Of a stretch of 64,000 nucleotides of DNA, positions 8,414-18,570 are shown one piece after another. The stretch comes from Rhynchopus euleeides. Lineage: Eukaryota; Euglenozoa; Diplonemea; Diplonemida; Diplonemidae. The notes under the pieces were generated by a model. It worked only from the letters and a program-made list of their open reading frames with translations, had not been told where the DNA came from and made no database searches. Numbering within the stretch: position 1 is the first letter of the stretch; each line of letters starts with the position of its first letter. The stretch covers positions 2,108,001 through 2,172,000 of the forward strand of contig OY723269.1 of NCBI GenBank assembly GCA_963210315.1, given 5' to 3'. Made by a program: the position numbers and the translations under genes.

Positions 8414-9222
8414 CCGTAAACGGAAATATTGTGGACCGTAATAAAGGTGAACCGTACTATAGGTGGACCGTAAAAAAGATGGAACAAATGGGATTTTTCC
8501 GGAACTTGGAACATTTTTACGGTCCACCTATTTTACGGTTGGGATAGTGGACTTGGCGGTTTTTTTTTACGAATTCCTTCGACGAAGTCGCGAAGGAACC
8601 AAGGAAATCGCACGACTGAAGCTGCAGGATTAACACCGCAGGGCCTCAACACAGAGTGTGCGCTCACCATCGTCCGGGAACTGTTCTCCCACAGTTACTG
8701 CAGGGTGTACTACACTAAAGGAGTACGATTTCCCTGAATTTTCCGGGCACTGATTCACGAATTTACATCTGGAGGGAGCCCGGTGGTCTCAGCTTCTGTC
8801 TGCGCGCCCTGCCGTACTGTGGCTGCTTTTGTGGGCTCGTGCAGCAGGTTCTACTTTTACTTCTACCGGAACGCTCCTTGCATGGTACTACACTTCTCGA
8901 GGTGTGGTGGTGGGTGAGTCTCGAGGTGAGTGGTGGTGATCGTGCCCTTTCCACACGCAGGGAGGACTTGCTTCTCTTGCTGGTGTTGGTTGCGGTGGTG
9001 GAGGGAGGGTCCAAAGCTGGGAGGTCGGGAGGCCTACGTGCGGGAGTCTGCGGCGTGGAGGCCGCAGTCCGCGCCCCGCAACCCACCAGCCCGCGGGCGA
9101 AAATCGCATTGTCTTTTCCATATTCAGTCCCAATAAATGGTGGACCGTAAAAAAGATGGAACGTTTGGCCTTTTTTTGGGAACTTGGAACATTTTTACGG
9201 TCCACCCTTTTTCCGTTTACGG
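8414..9222. mobile_element. 809-bp non-autonomous TIR element with TA duplication
   Basis: The ends CCGTAAACGG (8414-8423) and CCGTTTACGG (9213-9222) are inverted copies and are each flanked by TA (8412-8413, 9223-9224), as for Tc1/mariner-type insertions. The inverted similarity continues inward with 'gtggaccgtaa'. Inside, two hairpin blocks, about 8450-8545 and 9139-9210, repeat 'ggaccgtaaaaaagatggaa' and 'aacatttttacggtccacc'. No transposase is encoded, so it looks like a MITE. Confidence 0.75.
8577..8720. repeat. Dispersed repeat inside the TIR element (copy near 17117)
   Basis: Sequence around 'gaagtcgcgaaggaacc' and 'gtgtgcgctcac' recurs in diverged form at about 17117-17290. Either the 17-kb copy is a decayed relative of this element or both took up the same fragment. 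Confidence 0.5.
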
Positions 9223-9224
9223 TA

Positions 9225-9928
9225 TGTCATGAAACTCGGGTATGGGAATGGGGAGAGTGGTTGCTGTGGTGAACACCGCACACCCCTCGACCTGTGCTGG
9301 AGGTGAGATGTGGCTCTGCGATGCGGCACTTCCTTGCACTGCTTACCCTGTGTTCCTCTTCCTTCCGTGCATTGCATGAGGTTACATATAACAAGCAACT
9401 GCCACCACGGTGAATTACCTGCCGAAGATGGTGTTGTGTTGGACTGATCTCCCTCTCCCCTCTCTCTCTCTCCCTCTGCCTGCCAAAACCCAGTCATAGT
9501 AACTTAGATGTGTGCACAGTGGCGAGTGTTTAGTGTGCTCGGCACTTCTCCATAAACATGCGTGCTGTGTGTGTGGTACAGTGAAGATCACATCAAGAGA
9601 GAGCAAGTGCTCGGTGTGTGTCTCCACAGTAACACTAATATAAAAATAATCATGTGCTGTGTGTGATCCCTGCTGCAACCATCCCACACTTCTTGTCTCC
9701 TCCCCTCCCCCAGCCCCGGGTGTGCCGTGTGTGTGTGGGGTGATGCACACAGGCACCCCCCCACCCCACACACACACACTGCTCTCGGGTTAGCGTGTTG
9801 TCACACGCTCCATCTGTCCTGCTGGCCGGTGCAAAGCCCCTCCCGCCCCCCCCCCCCCTTTGTGTGAATTTCTGGTGAAACTCTGGCGCTCTGTACCTCC
9901 TTCCCACTCCCGCGCACCCCGCCTAGCC
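9225..9928. other. Intergenic DNA with one dispersed repeat
   Basis: No gene is seen. Positions about 9587-9635 carry a copy of a repeat beginning 'gatcacatcaagag' and followed by 'gcaagtgctcggtgtgtgtc', also present at about 26697 and 43858 and more weakly at 11518. A poly-C tract occurs near 9847. Confidence 0.5.
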
Positions 9929-10340
9929 ATGTTACGCCTGTGTGTGGAGGCGTTCTTCGGTCAGAGATTGGAGATGTACGGCAGGTGTGTCACACTGCGA
10001 CTGCAAACGAAGGCCATAGATTGAAGGGTCGGAGAAGCCTGGGGTGGGGTAGGGTGGGGTGGGTGTGGTGAGGCTTTCCCGTCCCGTCCTGATCTACTTC
10101 GCGGGGCGAAGAACGGCGAGGAAGCTATGACGGTGTGATGTTGGAGGAAGCTGTGTGTTCGGCGCAACATCTGAACAGAAGAAGAACGGGGGGGAAGGGG
10201 ATTCGTGGATCGCGAGTAAGGATTTGCACACAGTTTCCTGCGTTGTGGACAACTCTCAAAAAAAAATACCGGACGTGGGGCCGGTCTGCCAGGTGGTGTT
10301 GCAGCCAGACGGGAAGTGGGAGGTGACACAGAGCTTGTAA
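9929..10340 (+). other. Possible small two-exon gene
   Basis: The frame ending with TAA at 10338-10340 reads, from about 10234, as ordinary protein (SCVVDNSQKKIPDVGP and later QPDGKWEVTQSL). It is preceded by an acceptor-like 'ttgcacacag'. An upstream ATG at 9929 opens a short frame (MLRLCVEAFFGQRLEMYG) ending at a GTGTGT donor-like site, but its phase does not match, so a middle exon or another donor would be needed. This is a weak call based on codon-like composition only. The product is unknown. Confidence 0.3.
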
Positions 10341-10529
10341 CATACGCCGCTCCCCGCCCCCCCACCCTCCCCACCCCATTCCCCTTCCTCAGCATCACGG
10401 GGGCTGCCCAATCACCACACCCCCGCCTAAAGGGGTTGGCAACCGGAGGTTGGCCAGGGTGCGGAGTCGCGTTTTTACTCTTCGTTCGCTCCGTGCCCCT
10501 GTGGGGACCGACACCCCAAGGCCCTCGTG

Positions 10530-10964
10530 ATGGCAGAGCCGGACTTCCCGGATCACGAGGCTGCGAGGGGCACAGATGACCATCTGCTGCCCTGGCTCGT
10601 GCGGTGCGCGACACAGCTCCCAGCGGTGCCTCTGTGCGTGGGGCTCCTGTTCCTCAGCAACATGTTCATGACATTTGCGTGGTATGGGCACCTGCGCAAC
10701 ATGGCGGACAGGCATTGGTTCTACGCAGCGCTGGCCAGCTGGGGTATCGCCCTATTCGAGTATCTCCTGCAGGTGCCAGGGAACCGCCTTGGGTACACGG
10801 AGCTCTCTGTTGGGCAGCTGAAGATCATACAAGAGTGCATTGCGCTTACCGTGTTCGTGCCGTTCTCGGTGTTCTATATGAAGGAGCCGCTGCGGTGGGA
10901 CTACCTCTGGGCAGCGCTGTGCATGTGCGGTGCGGTGTTCTTCATTATGCGTGACAAGCTGTGA
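10530..10964 (+). CDS. DUF486-like small multidrug-transporter-superfamily membrane protein
   Basis: A 144-aa protein with four hydrophobic helices (about residues 33-51, 63-81, 96-115 and 122-140). The pattern SNMFMTFAWYGHL, ASWGIALFEYLLQVPGNR and QLKIIQECIALTVFVPFS matches the bacterial DUF486 / DMT_6 family, normally about 110-115 aa, plus a 30-residue acidic N-terminal extension. In bacteria these are inner-membrane proteins of unknown substrate. ATG 10530 is chosen because the GTG at 10527 is adjacent and non-standard in eukaryotes. The codon choice matches local GC-rich genes and no intron is seen. It may be an ancient acquisition from bacteria and could sit in a mitochondrial or other inner membrane; the location is inference. 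Confidence 0.85.
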   Translation: MAEPDFPDHEAARGTDDHLLPWLVRCATQLPAVPLCVGLLFLSNMFMTFAWYGHLRNMADRHWFYAALASWGIALFEYLLQVPGNRLGYTELSVGQLKIIQECIALTVFVPFSVFYMKEPLRWDYLWAALCMCGAVFFIMRDKL

Positions 10965-11814
10965 GTGGGGTATATCTCCCCACGTATTGAACACCAGTGT
11001 GCCTGAGTGTGGGGTGTGGCAAAGGCAGGGGGAGAGACGACTCGGAGAGTCAGTTGCCCCCCTGTGTGGGATAACGTGTGTCTTGTGTGTCGAATAATCC
11101 AGAAAGCAACTTTCGTTGATTCCCTTCGCTCTTTTGGTTCACTCGGGTTGCTAACTCTGTTTGTCACAGAAAAACGAGCCAGTGGGGGAGCGCGCACAGC
11201 ACACAGCGCGTACAGCACACAGCGCAAACCCGGCCCGTGCCAGACCCCCTTTCCGCAGTTGTGTATACAAAGTGTGAAGTGGGGGTCTCTGCGTTGCCAA
11301 CAGAACAATTTAGGTATTGTCATGTCTCACTCATGACTCCACGGTTCCAACAGGGCCAGCAGAGCCTGTCTTTTGTGTAGGGGGGCAGCGTTCGCTCGGT
11401 GCAGCCGCCACATGAGCGTGTGTGGGGGTGGTGCCATGTCGTGCGGAGATCCAGCCGGACCAGGTCCCGCTCTCTGTTGTACTCAGGCGGAGTGGCTGTG
11501 TGTGTGTGTCAGCAGATATCACATCAAAGATCAGGTGTTCGGTGAGTCTGCACGATGAAATACAGTTTCACATCAGTGGAGGCAGCATTAGAGTTCACTC
11601 CCGGTGCCACCTACACTTTAGAACCGAATAACGTGTGTGGCGGTTCAGCAAGCGCGTGTGTGGGATGTGGGCATACAGGCGAATAGGCGGTGGTGGTGAT
11701 GGTGGGTTACCAAGTCCCACCGGCACTTCTAAAAAGCCTCGCCGGGTGTGTTGCTCCCAGGCGAACAGTGCCTGTCAGGGTTGCCCCTCGCTTTAGAGGC
11801 AGAATCACTGATTG
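10965..11814. other. Intergenic DNA with dispersed repeats
   Basis: No gene is seen. Positions about 11515-11640 ('atatcacatcaaagatcagg', then 'gtggaggcagcattagag' and 'acctacacttta') resemble 43779-43915 in scrambled order, suggesting decayed copies of one interspersed element. Confidence 0.45.
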
Positions 11815-12013
11815 TTTCTGAGAACACTTCGCGACTGAGTCGGGTGTTGTCTGCGGGAGGTAGTATCGCTTGTCAGGACGCACTCACTCGCCCGACCTGG
11901 CAGTGCTGCCGTTGCCTTGTTGGGACACCACATCGCTCACACCACCACCCGACAGATACCTGACACACACACCTGCACACCTGCACACACCTGCACACCT
12001 GCACACGGCGGCC
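11815..12013 (+). promoter_or_regulatory. Conserved 5' flank of the WD40 gene family
   Basis: About 195 bp starting 'attgtttctgagaacacttc' are highly similar to 22603-22771 upstream of the WD40 pseudogene. The last third ('gttgccttgttgggacacc' through 'ccacccgacagatac') is also found at 28290-28340 upstream of the third paralogue. The conserved ...CCCGACAG followed by C/A-rich leader could be a splice acceptor. No TATA box is evident. Confidence 0.6.
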
Positions 12014-15000
12014 ATGGCAGCCGTAGCGGCCCTGCTGTCGCTGTGCTGCGGTGCACTTCCACCCTGCCCGAGTGGCACGGGTTCGCACTGCATCGCGGAG
12101 CTTGCAAGCGGGATCACGACACCCGCGAGCATTGCAGTTTCACATGACGACGCGTTGGTTGCGACGGTGTTGCAGAGGAATGGTTTACGCGTGTACAACA
12201 TGAGCACAGGTGCTGCCCTCAGTGTTCCCGACTACGTTCATGGAGGCGCAGTTGTCATTCAAGTTGCGATCTCTCCTGATGCGGACAAAGTGGCGATGGC
12301 ACTGGATCGAGGAGGTCTTGCTGTCGTCAGGGTGAGCACAGGGACGGAACTGTGGTCCGACACATCGGAATCGCATTCCCGTTCTGTTGCGTACACACCA
12401 GACGGGACACGCATTGCCTCTGGGCACGGTAGTGGGCTCAGCACCTCCTCCGCCATCCACATTCGGGATGCTGCGACTGGTGACGTGCTGTTGTCCCTCC
12501 GGGCTCACCGGCAGACTGTTTCCAGCTTGGCGTACACCCTTGACGGGGGAAGACTCATCAGCACGGCTTGGGATCCGGAGGTGATTGTGTGGGATGCAAC
12601 AACGGGTTCTATTCTGAAGAGGATGAATCACTTTATCAGTCCACCCATCGTTGAGATGTCGCCAGATGGTCTGCACTTCGCGGTTCTGGGGTTTGGGGTT
12701 TCTGAAGCGGTGTACATCTACAAGCTGAGCGACTACTCCCTCCACAAGAAGATTGATAAACTAATTGTTTTAGATTCTCTCAGCATGTCCTTCTCCCCTG
12801 ACGGGAGCAAGCTGGCGGTGGTGGGACGTGGGGACAGGATATACGTGTTCTCCGTGCATACCGGCAGCCTGCTGGAGGCGCACGCCGTGCCAGACACAGA
12901 GACAACCGCGGTCTCGTACTTCCACACCGGCGACACCATCGTCACGGGAGATGGCAGTCACGGGAGGATCTTCTTGTGGGACGTGGCACCACCTCCGACA
13001 GGCACACCGTCCCTCGCACCCTGCACCAGTGACGCGGGTCCGGACTGCACCGCGCAGCTTCCAAGCGGGGCGGGTCTTCCGCTGGACATCTCAGTGTCAT
13101 TTGATGACAGATTGGCTGGGGTGATGTTCTCAAGTGGGTTGCATGTGTACAACATGACCACAGGCGCCGCCCTCACCCTGCCCCACTATGATGCAAAGGA
13201 AGTTGCCTTCTCTCCTGATGGAGACAAGGTGGCGGTGGTACATTCGTACAGCTATGTTGTTGTCGTCAGCTTGAGCACCGGGACGGAACTGTGGTGGCGG
13301 GGGAACACATGGCAAACGACCCGTTCTGTTGCATACGCACCAGATGGGAAATCTGTTGCCACTGGCCATGATTCCGAGGGCATCCGCATCCGGGATGCTG
13401 CGACTGGCGCCATGATCGGGTCCCCACTCACCAAGGATCTATGGTCCAACGAGCCCCATCCCGATGTTCGCTGCTTGGCGTACACCGCTGACGGCGGCAC
13501 GATATTCAGTGCGTATTCGGATAAGCGGCTGGTTCGGTGGGGCGCACATGGCAGCGGTATTGGCGTCACGTTCATGAATCACACAAGGCTGCCTGTCCGC
13601 AGCATGCAGATGTCACCAGACGGTCGCTACGTCGCGTTTGTTCTTGATGACGGCACAACGGACGTCCACAACGAGGATGGCCGCATCACCTTCCACAGGA
13701 CTATTGGGAATAACATGATGGACACACGCGCAATATCCTTCTCCTCTGACGGGAGCAAGCTGGTGGTGGTGGAGAGTGGTGGCATGCTGAATGTGTACTC
13801 CGTACAGACCGGCAGCCTGCTGAAGTCGCACGCCATGCCATCTACAGATACGCGGGTAGTGTCGTACTTCCACACCAACGACACAATCATCACGGCGGAG
13901 GGCAATGGGAGAATCCTGTTGTGGGGCGTGGAAGTACCTCAGCCTGTATCACCTGCACCTGCACCGACTGCACCCGACACACCAGTTCCTCCAACACCAT
14001 CACCACCGACGCCTGCACCTCCAACACCATCGCCACAGACACCTACACCTCCAACACCATCGCCACCGACACCTGCACCTCCAACACCATCGCCACCGAC
14101 GCCTGCACCTCCAACACCGTCACCACCGACACCTACACCTCCAACACCGTCACCACCGACGCCTGCACCTCCAACACCATCGCCACAGACACCTGCACCT
14201 CCAACACCATCGCCACCGACGCCTGCACCTCCAACACCGTCACCACCGACGCCTGCACCTCCAACACCATCGCCACCGACACCTGCACCTCCAACACCAT
14301 CGCCACCGACGCCTGCACCTCCAACACCGTCACCACCGACACCTACACCTCCAACACCATCGCCACCGACGCCTGCACCTCCAACACCATCGCCACAGAC
14401 ACCTACACCTCCAACACCATCGCCACCGACACCTGCACCTACAACACCATCTCCAGCCACACATGCACCACTAACGACTGCACCCGATGCACCACTTCTT
14501 TCAACATCATCTCCGTTGACACCTGCACCTCCAACGCCATCGCCATCCACGCGAGTTCCTTCAACGATGGCACCCAACACACCAGTTCCTTCAACATCAT
14601 CTCCACAGACGGTTGCACCTGCAACGGCTGCACCCGAGACACGTGCACCTCTGACACCTGCACCTGCAACACCAGCTCCGTCTACACGAGTTCCTTCAAC
14701 GACTGTACCCGACACACCAGTTCCTTCAACATCATCTCCACCGACTGTTGCACCTCCAACGACTGCACCCGACACACCAGTTCCTTCCACAACATCTCCA
14801 CCGACTGTTGCACCTCCAACGACTGCACCCGACACACCAGTTCCTTCAACCTCGTCTCCGCCGACTGTTGCACCTGCAACAGGCAGCCCCCAGCCTCCTG
14901 CGCGTGTCTGCACTGAGGACGAGAACTGCCGTGTGTTCGGCGACACCACTGCCACCTGCACCACCTCGAAGCACTGTGCCTGCGGCACCAACTCAGGCGC

Positions 15001-15685
15001 CCTCTGCGAGATCCCTGTTGCCGGCTCTGCACCTGTTGACGTGCAGATGAGTGTCGTCATCACGTTGTTTGTGTCGTGCGATCATGGCACCTTGCAGGCC
15101 CTGCTGGGCACCCTGAATGCTGCGGCCATCGCACGTGGCGCACAGACTGTGTCTGCCCGTGCCTCCTGCGGCACCCTGTCTGTCGCAGTGTCTGGGGTGG
15201 TGCCTGGGATGCCTGTCGCCACAACGGTTGACGCACTTGTCGGCGCACTCGGTGCAGCTGCTCTGGTACACACCGACCTCACAAACGTCACAGATGCCTC
15301 GCAGCTCGACCCGTTTGTCCAACCTGCACAGACAAGTGGGCGCAACGTGTGCACGCAGGATGCGCTCAGCACAGTGGAGACGCATGACGGGCGCTGTCTG
15401 GTTATCACTTGCAACGACGGCTTTTCCCCATCCGTTGACACACGCGACGGGAAGGACTACCACACATGCACCCGCACCTCTGTGGACACAGTGTCTGCCC
15501 CTGACACAGGGGATGATGGCCTGAGTGCTGGTGCAATCGCAGGCATCGTGGTGGGCTGTGTCGTTGCCGTGGCTGTGTTGGCCGCCGTGCTGGTGTGGCG
15601 GGTGCGACGTGCCGCAGATTTGCAGCAGCAGCAGCACAACAACAACAACGCAAGTGACAAGACGACCGAGCCTGTTGATGTGTGA
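12014..15685 (+). CDS. Large WD40 surface-type protein with two propellers, Pro/Thr stalk and TM helix
   Basis: A 1223-aa protein starting at gccATGg. Paralogues at 22772 and 28376 start at the same MAAVA motif, so upstream in-frame codons are ignored. A short signal-peptide-like N-terminus (about residues 1-20) precedes two homologous WD40 propeller modules (about 25-330 and 335-640), each with SPDG and W-D-x-x-TG signatures and N-glycosylation sites such as YNMSTG. A stalk of Thr/Pro/Ser/Ala decapeptides (about 645-955), an EGF-like Cys-rich stretch (about 963-1000), a roughly 150-residue Cys-containing domain, a transmembrane helix (about 1172-1195) and a short basic, Asn/Gln-rich cytosolic tail follow. 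This suggests a type I membrane protein displayed on a mucin-like stalk. The ligand is unknown. Stop codon is TGA. Confidence 0.85.
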   Translation: MAAVAALLSLCCGALPPCPSGTGSHCIAELASGITTPASIAVSHDDALVATVLQRNGLRVYNMSTGAALSVPDYVHGGAVVIQVAISPDADKVAMALDRGGLAVVRVSTGTELWSDTSESHSRSVAYTPDGTRIASGHGSGLSTSSAIHIRDAATGDVLLSLRAHRQTVSSLAYTLDGGRLISTAWDPEVIVWDATTGSILKRMNHFISPPIVEMSPDGLHFAVLGFGVSEAVYIYKLSDYSLHKKIDKLIVLDSLSMSFSPDGSKLAVVGRGDRIYVFSVHTGSLLEAHAVPDTETTAVSYFHTGDTIVTGDGSHGRIFLWDVAPPPTGTPSLAPCTSDAGPDCTAQLPSGAGLPLDISVSFDDRLAGVMFSSGLHVYNMTTGAALTLPHYDAKEVAFSPDGDKVAVVHSYSYVVVVSLSTGTELWWRGNTWQTTRSVAYAPDGKSVATGHDSEGIRIRDAATGAMIGSPLTKDLWSNEPHPDVRCLAYTADGGTIFSAYSDKRLVRWGAHGSGIGVTFMNHTRLPVRSMQMSPDGRYVAFVLDDGTTDVHNEDGRITFHRTIGNNMMDTRAISFSSDGSKLVVVESGGMLNVYSVQTGSLLKSHAMPSTDTRVVSYFHTNDTIITAEGNGRILLWGVEVPQPVSPAPAPTAPDTPVPPTPSPPTPAPPTPSPQTPTPPTPSPPTPAPPTPSPPTPAPPTPSPPTPTPPTPSPPTPAPPTPSPQTPAPPTPSPPTPAPPTPSPPTPAPPTPSPPTPAPPTPSPPTPAPPTPSPPTPTPPTPSPPTPAPPTPSPQTPTPPTPSPPTPAPTTPSPATHAPLTTAPDAPLLSTSSPLTPAPPTPSPSTRVPSTMAPNTPVPSTSSPQTVAPATAAPETRAPLTPAPATPAPSTRVPSTTVPDTPVPSTSSPPTVAPPTTAPDTPVPSTTSPPTVAPPTTAPDTPVPSTSSPPTVAPATGSPQPPARVCTEDENCRVFGDTTATCTTSKHCACGTNSGALCEIPVAGSAPVDVQMSVVITLFVSCDHGTLQALLGTLNAAAIARGAQTVSARASCGTLSVAVSGVVPGMPVATTVDALVGALGAAALVHTDLTNVTDASQLDPFVQPAQTSGRNVCTQDALSTVETHDGRCLVITCNDGFSPSVDTRDGKDYHTCTRTSVDTVSAPDTGDDGLSAGAIAGIVVGCVVAVAVLAAVLVWRVRRAADLQQQQHNNNNASDKTTEPVDV
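13981..14459 (+). repeat. 30-bp coding minisatellite (Thr-Pro-Ser-Pro-Pro stalk)
   Basis: About 15 tandem copies of a 30-bp unit built on 'cctccaacaccatcgccacc' encode ten-residue TPSPPTPAPP-type repeats in the WD40 protein stalk. Copies differ only at a few wobble positions (cca/cag, acg/aca), pointing to recent expansion and probable length polymorphism. Confidence 0.9.
14462..14880 (+). repeat. Diverged Pro/Thr/Ser repeats with a 60-bp period
   Basis: Second repeat zone of the stalk. The clearest copies (about 14702, 14762 and 14822) are 60 bp long, encode DTPVPSTSSPPTVAP-type repeats and are less homogeneous than the 30-bp array before them. Confidence 0.8.
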
Positions 15686-16244
15686 TACATGGCACAGATC
15701 GGAGACCGGTATCCCATGCGCCCCCAGCCCATGCCTCCTCAACGCAACACGAGAGACATTGATCCACCTTGTACAGCTTACCTGGAGTGGTGCTACATAA
15801 AGGACTAACATTGCAAGAAGGTGCTGGGAGACTTGCTTTTCCTTTCTCGACAATCAAACCCCCCCCCCCCCCGAAACACAAGAGAGCTCCACCTGCAGGG
15901 TGGGCAGGATGCGTGGCATATCCCACACGTCCTGTGCACCGTGTGTGTGCCTCCTGGCTGAAGTGCAGTGCAACCCTTTACCCCTCTCGCAACACGGGCA
16001 TCCCCTTGCAGCCGGAGATACCCTTGACTGCGACAGCCAGAATCACAGGAGCAGGGCTTCGCCTGCAGCTCGAAGGTGAGGGTGTGCTGCCTGCTGTGGC
16101 TGTGCCCATTTCCCCCCCCTTTGATTCACGCCCACGAGCACAGGAGCAATGTGAGGTGAATGCTGTCACCTCCATCACTTCCGCAGGAAAAAGATTGTGT
16201 TCCGTGCAATCAGCAAACTTAATTTTGTATTCGTGATTCTACAC
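15686..16244. other. 3' flank of the WD40 gene
   Basis: No gene is seen. A poly-C run lies near 15861-15874. The short open frames lack coding character. Confidence 0.5.
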
Positions 16245-16488
16245 GGTGGCCAGGATTTCTGGGGTATCAGAACATGGGTTATCAAAATAGGATGATCCAG
16301 TTCTTATAAACGTGAATGTGCCCCGAAAAAACGTACGCTACCGGGGTAATACCCGTTTCCGTTCACGGGCCATCCCCAAGTGATATGCTTTGATAGCCGG
16401 GAGGCTGCCGCCCACCTACCCGAGGGCCTCCCACGAGGGATAACCCGTTATCATCTCCCCCAGGGATACCCGAGAAATCCTGGCCACC
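16245..16488. mobile_element. 244-bp palindromic MITE-like element
   Basis: The ends 'ggtggccaggatttct' (16245) and 'agaaatcctggccacc' (ending 16488) are inverted copies. The similarity continues inward with 'gggtatc' / 'gatacccg' and 'gggttatc' / 'gataaccc'. No ORF. It is probably a folded, non-autonomous element. Confidence 0.7.
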
Positions 16489-16804
16489 CCAAAAAAAAAG
16501 AGAGAACGACAATTTGGTGTTGTCGAACGGTTCAAATTGTGTAGTTCTGCGGGGTTCGTGCACACATTGTGCGTACTGCATACTGCCATTTGCGACCAAA
16601 GTCCAAAAGTCCAAATTGCGTAGTTCATGCGTGCTTTGTACGTAGCCCGAACGTATTTTTGTACAGTTCATGCGTATAATGTGCGAAGCGTTTTCGACAA
16701 CACCATTTATGAACGAACGAATGGAGAAATAAAGTGACTCCCCAGGGACCAACCCCCCTTCACTTTGTGTACCCACATACAGGGAACTATATTTACTTTT
16801 ATGT

Positions 16805-16882
16805 TTGGTGTTCAGCGTTCGAAGAACACCAACTGTCGTTGCTACTCTCCTGTGATTCACCCGGTTGCATTACTTGCATTTT
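16805..16882 (+). repeat. Dispersed 75-bp repeat, copy 1
   Basis: It starts 'gcgttcgaagaac', then 'aactgtcgttgctac', and ends 'cacccggttgcatta'. The same strand copy is at about 22050-22125. The surrounding sequence (16489-17116) contains no credible gene. Confidence 0.65.
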
Positions 16883-17116
16883 TTTGTCTCACTTCCACCC
16901 CCACCCCCCCGGTTTTAATTTTTATGCGCAACAGGGCTCCTGGCAGGTCGTCAGTGTCAAAGATATAGTCGGCATCAGTCTGTGGTGTGATATTTCTGGC
17001 CGGAGTCGGCGCACAAATAAGAGCTACTTCACAATACCCGCATACTATGGATTTGAACACTGTGAAGACACGTCGGGATTTCAATGCCCCTTTTTCATTC
17101 TTACCAGTTACGAGCG

Positions 17117-17290
17117 ATGAAGCGTAGCGACTTCGCGAAGTAACGAAGGAAATCGTACCACTGTAGCTTTGTATGGATCACCTTCATGCCACTTCACAGG
17201 GGCTTACACAGCCTTTGACACAGGGGTGTGCGCTCAACGAATAGTAGCCGACGTCCGGTTTTCTGCAGTTGTTGGGCAGGGTGTTTTCTC
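17117..17290 (+). repeat. Diverged copy of a repeat found in the TIR element
   Basis: 'gacttcgcgaagtaacgaag' with 'ggaaatcgtaccactg' and 'gtgtgcgctcaacg' parallel 8577-8720. It is probably a decayed remnant. Confidence 0.5.
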
Positions 17291-18124
17291 TTACAATCGC
17301 GAAAAGAGTACAATTTCAGTTCTAACGCAAATATTTTTGTTGTTTGGTCTGCCTGCGTTACACTGGCTGTGAGTTTATGTATTTGTCACAAAAGCAACAC
17401 GATTCACCCACCCAAGTTACACTATTGCAATGAAGCCCCTCACATGAAGAAGCAAGCTAAAACTGCACAAGAGGAGTCGATGTCACGTCAGCTGTGGCTA
17501 TTAAGGTCAGAAAGAAGGAAACTGTGCGTTCCCCCACGCAGCCGCCCACTCGCTAGAGGCTCCCGAAAGCTCCATCAACAGGCATCAGCTCGAGGTTCAT
17601 GGTGTATATCGGTGTCTCCAGAAGGGGATGTCTGGTCGCAGAAGAAAAACGACGAAGGCAACCAACACAGGCTGCAAAAACAATAACTCTCCCGATTCCC
17701 AAGCCCATTTATATGTGATGATTCAGATATGTGTCTACTCTGTTTCCACTTCTTGAATTGCACTTGTTCCGTTTTACTGTCGTAATGTTTCGTCTGGCTG
17801 AACTGCAAGAAGTCCACATCGGGGTCAGTCAGACCAAATTATGCAGGAGTGCAGTCAGTGTCGTCGCTGGGTTTGGCCTCGAAACTATCTTAGGTATGGC
17901 AGCTGCCACACCAGAAAACCCCGACCAGCATGAGAGATCACTGGTCCTTGCGGGTGTCAGCCTTCAGGTTCGCCTTCACTGCCAAAGCTTGGTGTGGCAG
18001 GCTGTACGGCGCTGCTATGCCAAGGGAAAATCAGAATTTTATACCAAACCTGACACGACGACACTGAGTGTACTATTCTGGGGGCCTCGCTGGGCTCGCG
18101 GGAAATACCGGAAACGTAAATATT
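17291..18124. other. Intergenic stretch with nothing recognised
   Basis: Composition is closer to 45% GC than in neighbouring genes. No ORF has coding character, and no repeat relationship was seen within the window. Confidence 0.4.
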
Positions 18125-18570
18125 TTACCCCCCACTCCCACCCCCACCCCCGCCTACTTCACGGCGACTTTGGAACACACGGAACCTGGCGGGTCCGAGG
18201 AGCGTGCTTTCCGGGGATGCAGGAAGAGGTGTATGTGTGCCGCACGGCGCACACGCATGCAAACCTGCCGCACAATACAACTGACTGCCACCCTCTTCCT
18301 GTGTCATTCCCATGCTGTCGGCCGCTGCTGTGCTACTGTTGTACCATGGCACACAGCCAAGGCGCCACACGCGGCACGGTTCCTCTTTTCCGTCCCACCC
18401 CCACTCTGCTCAGTGCTGCCAGCCCGTGCCAGTGGAAAGATCCGCTGCCAACTGACAGACTGCTGCCTGCAAGAGAGATACAGATCCAGACCCACTGCCT
18501 TGCCTGTCTCCATGCTTGAGACAGGCGTGAGGCTGACATCGGCTCATGCATGCACACTGCGAATGCCCGA
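18125..18570 (+). repeat. Roughly 450-bp dispersed repeat, copy 1
   Basis: Interrupted blocks of similarity with 32225-32710: 'acacacggaacctggcggg', 'gggatgcaggaagag', 'ctgctcagtgctgcca', 'ccaactgacagac' and 'catgcacact'. Both copies lie upstream of a protein gene on the same strand (19046 and 32780). Confidence 0.65.

Noticed and set aside
6998-8419. 473-codon Arg/Gly-rich frame overlapping the gene at 6688
   Set aside because: Open only because GC-rich repeats lack stops. The N-terminus of natural composition belongs to the other frame.
13939-15063. 374-codon minus-strand frame of Gly/Val/Asp repeats
   Set aside because: It is the antisense shadow of the Thr/Pro stalk repeats of the WD40 protein and has no start or domain of its own.
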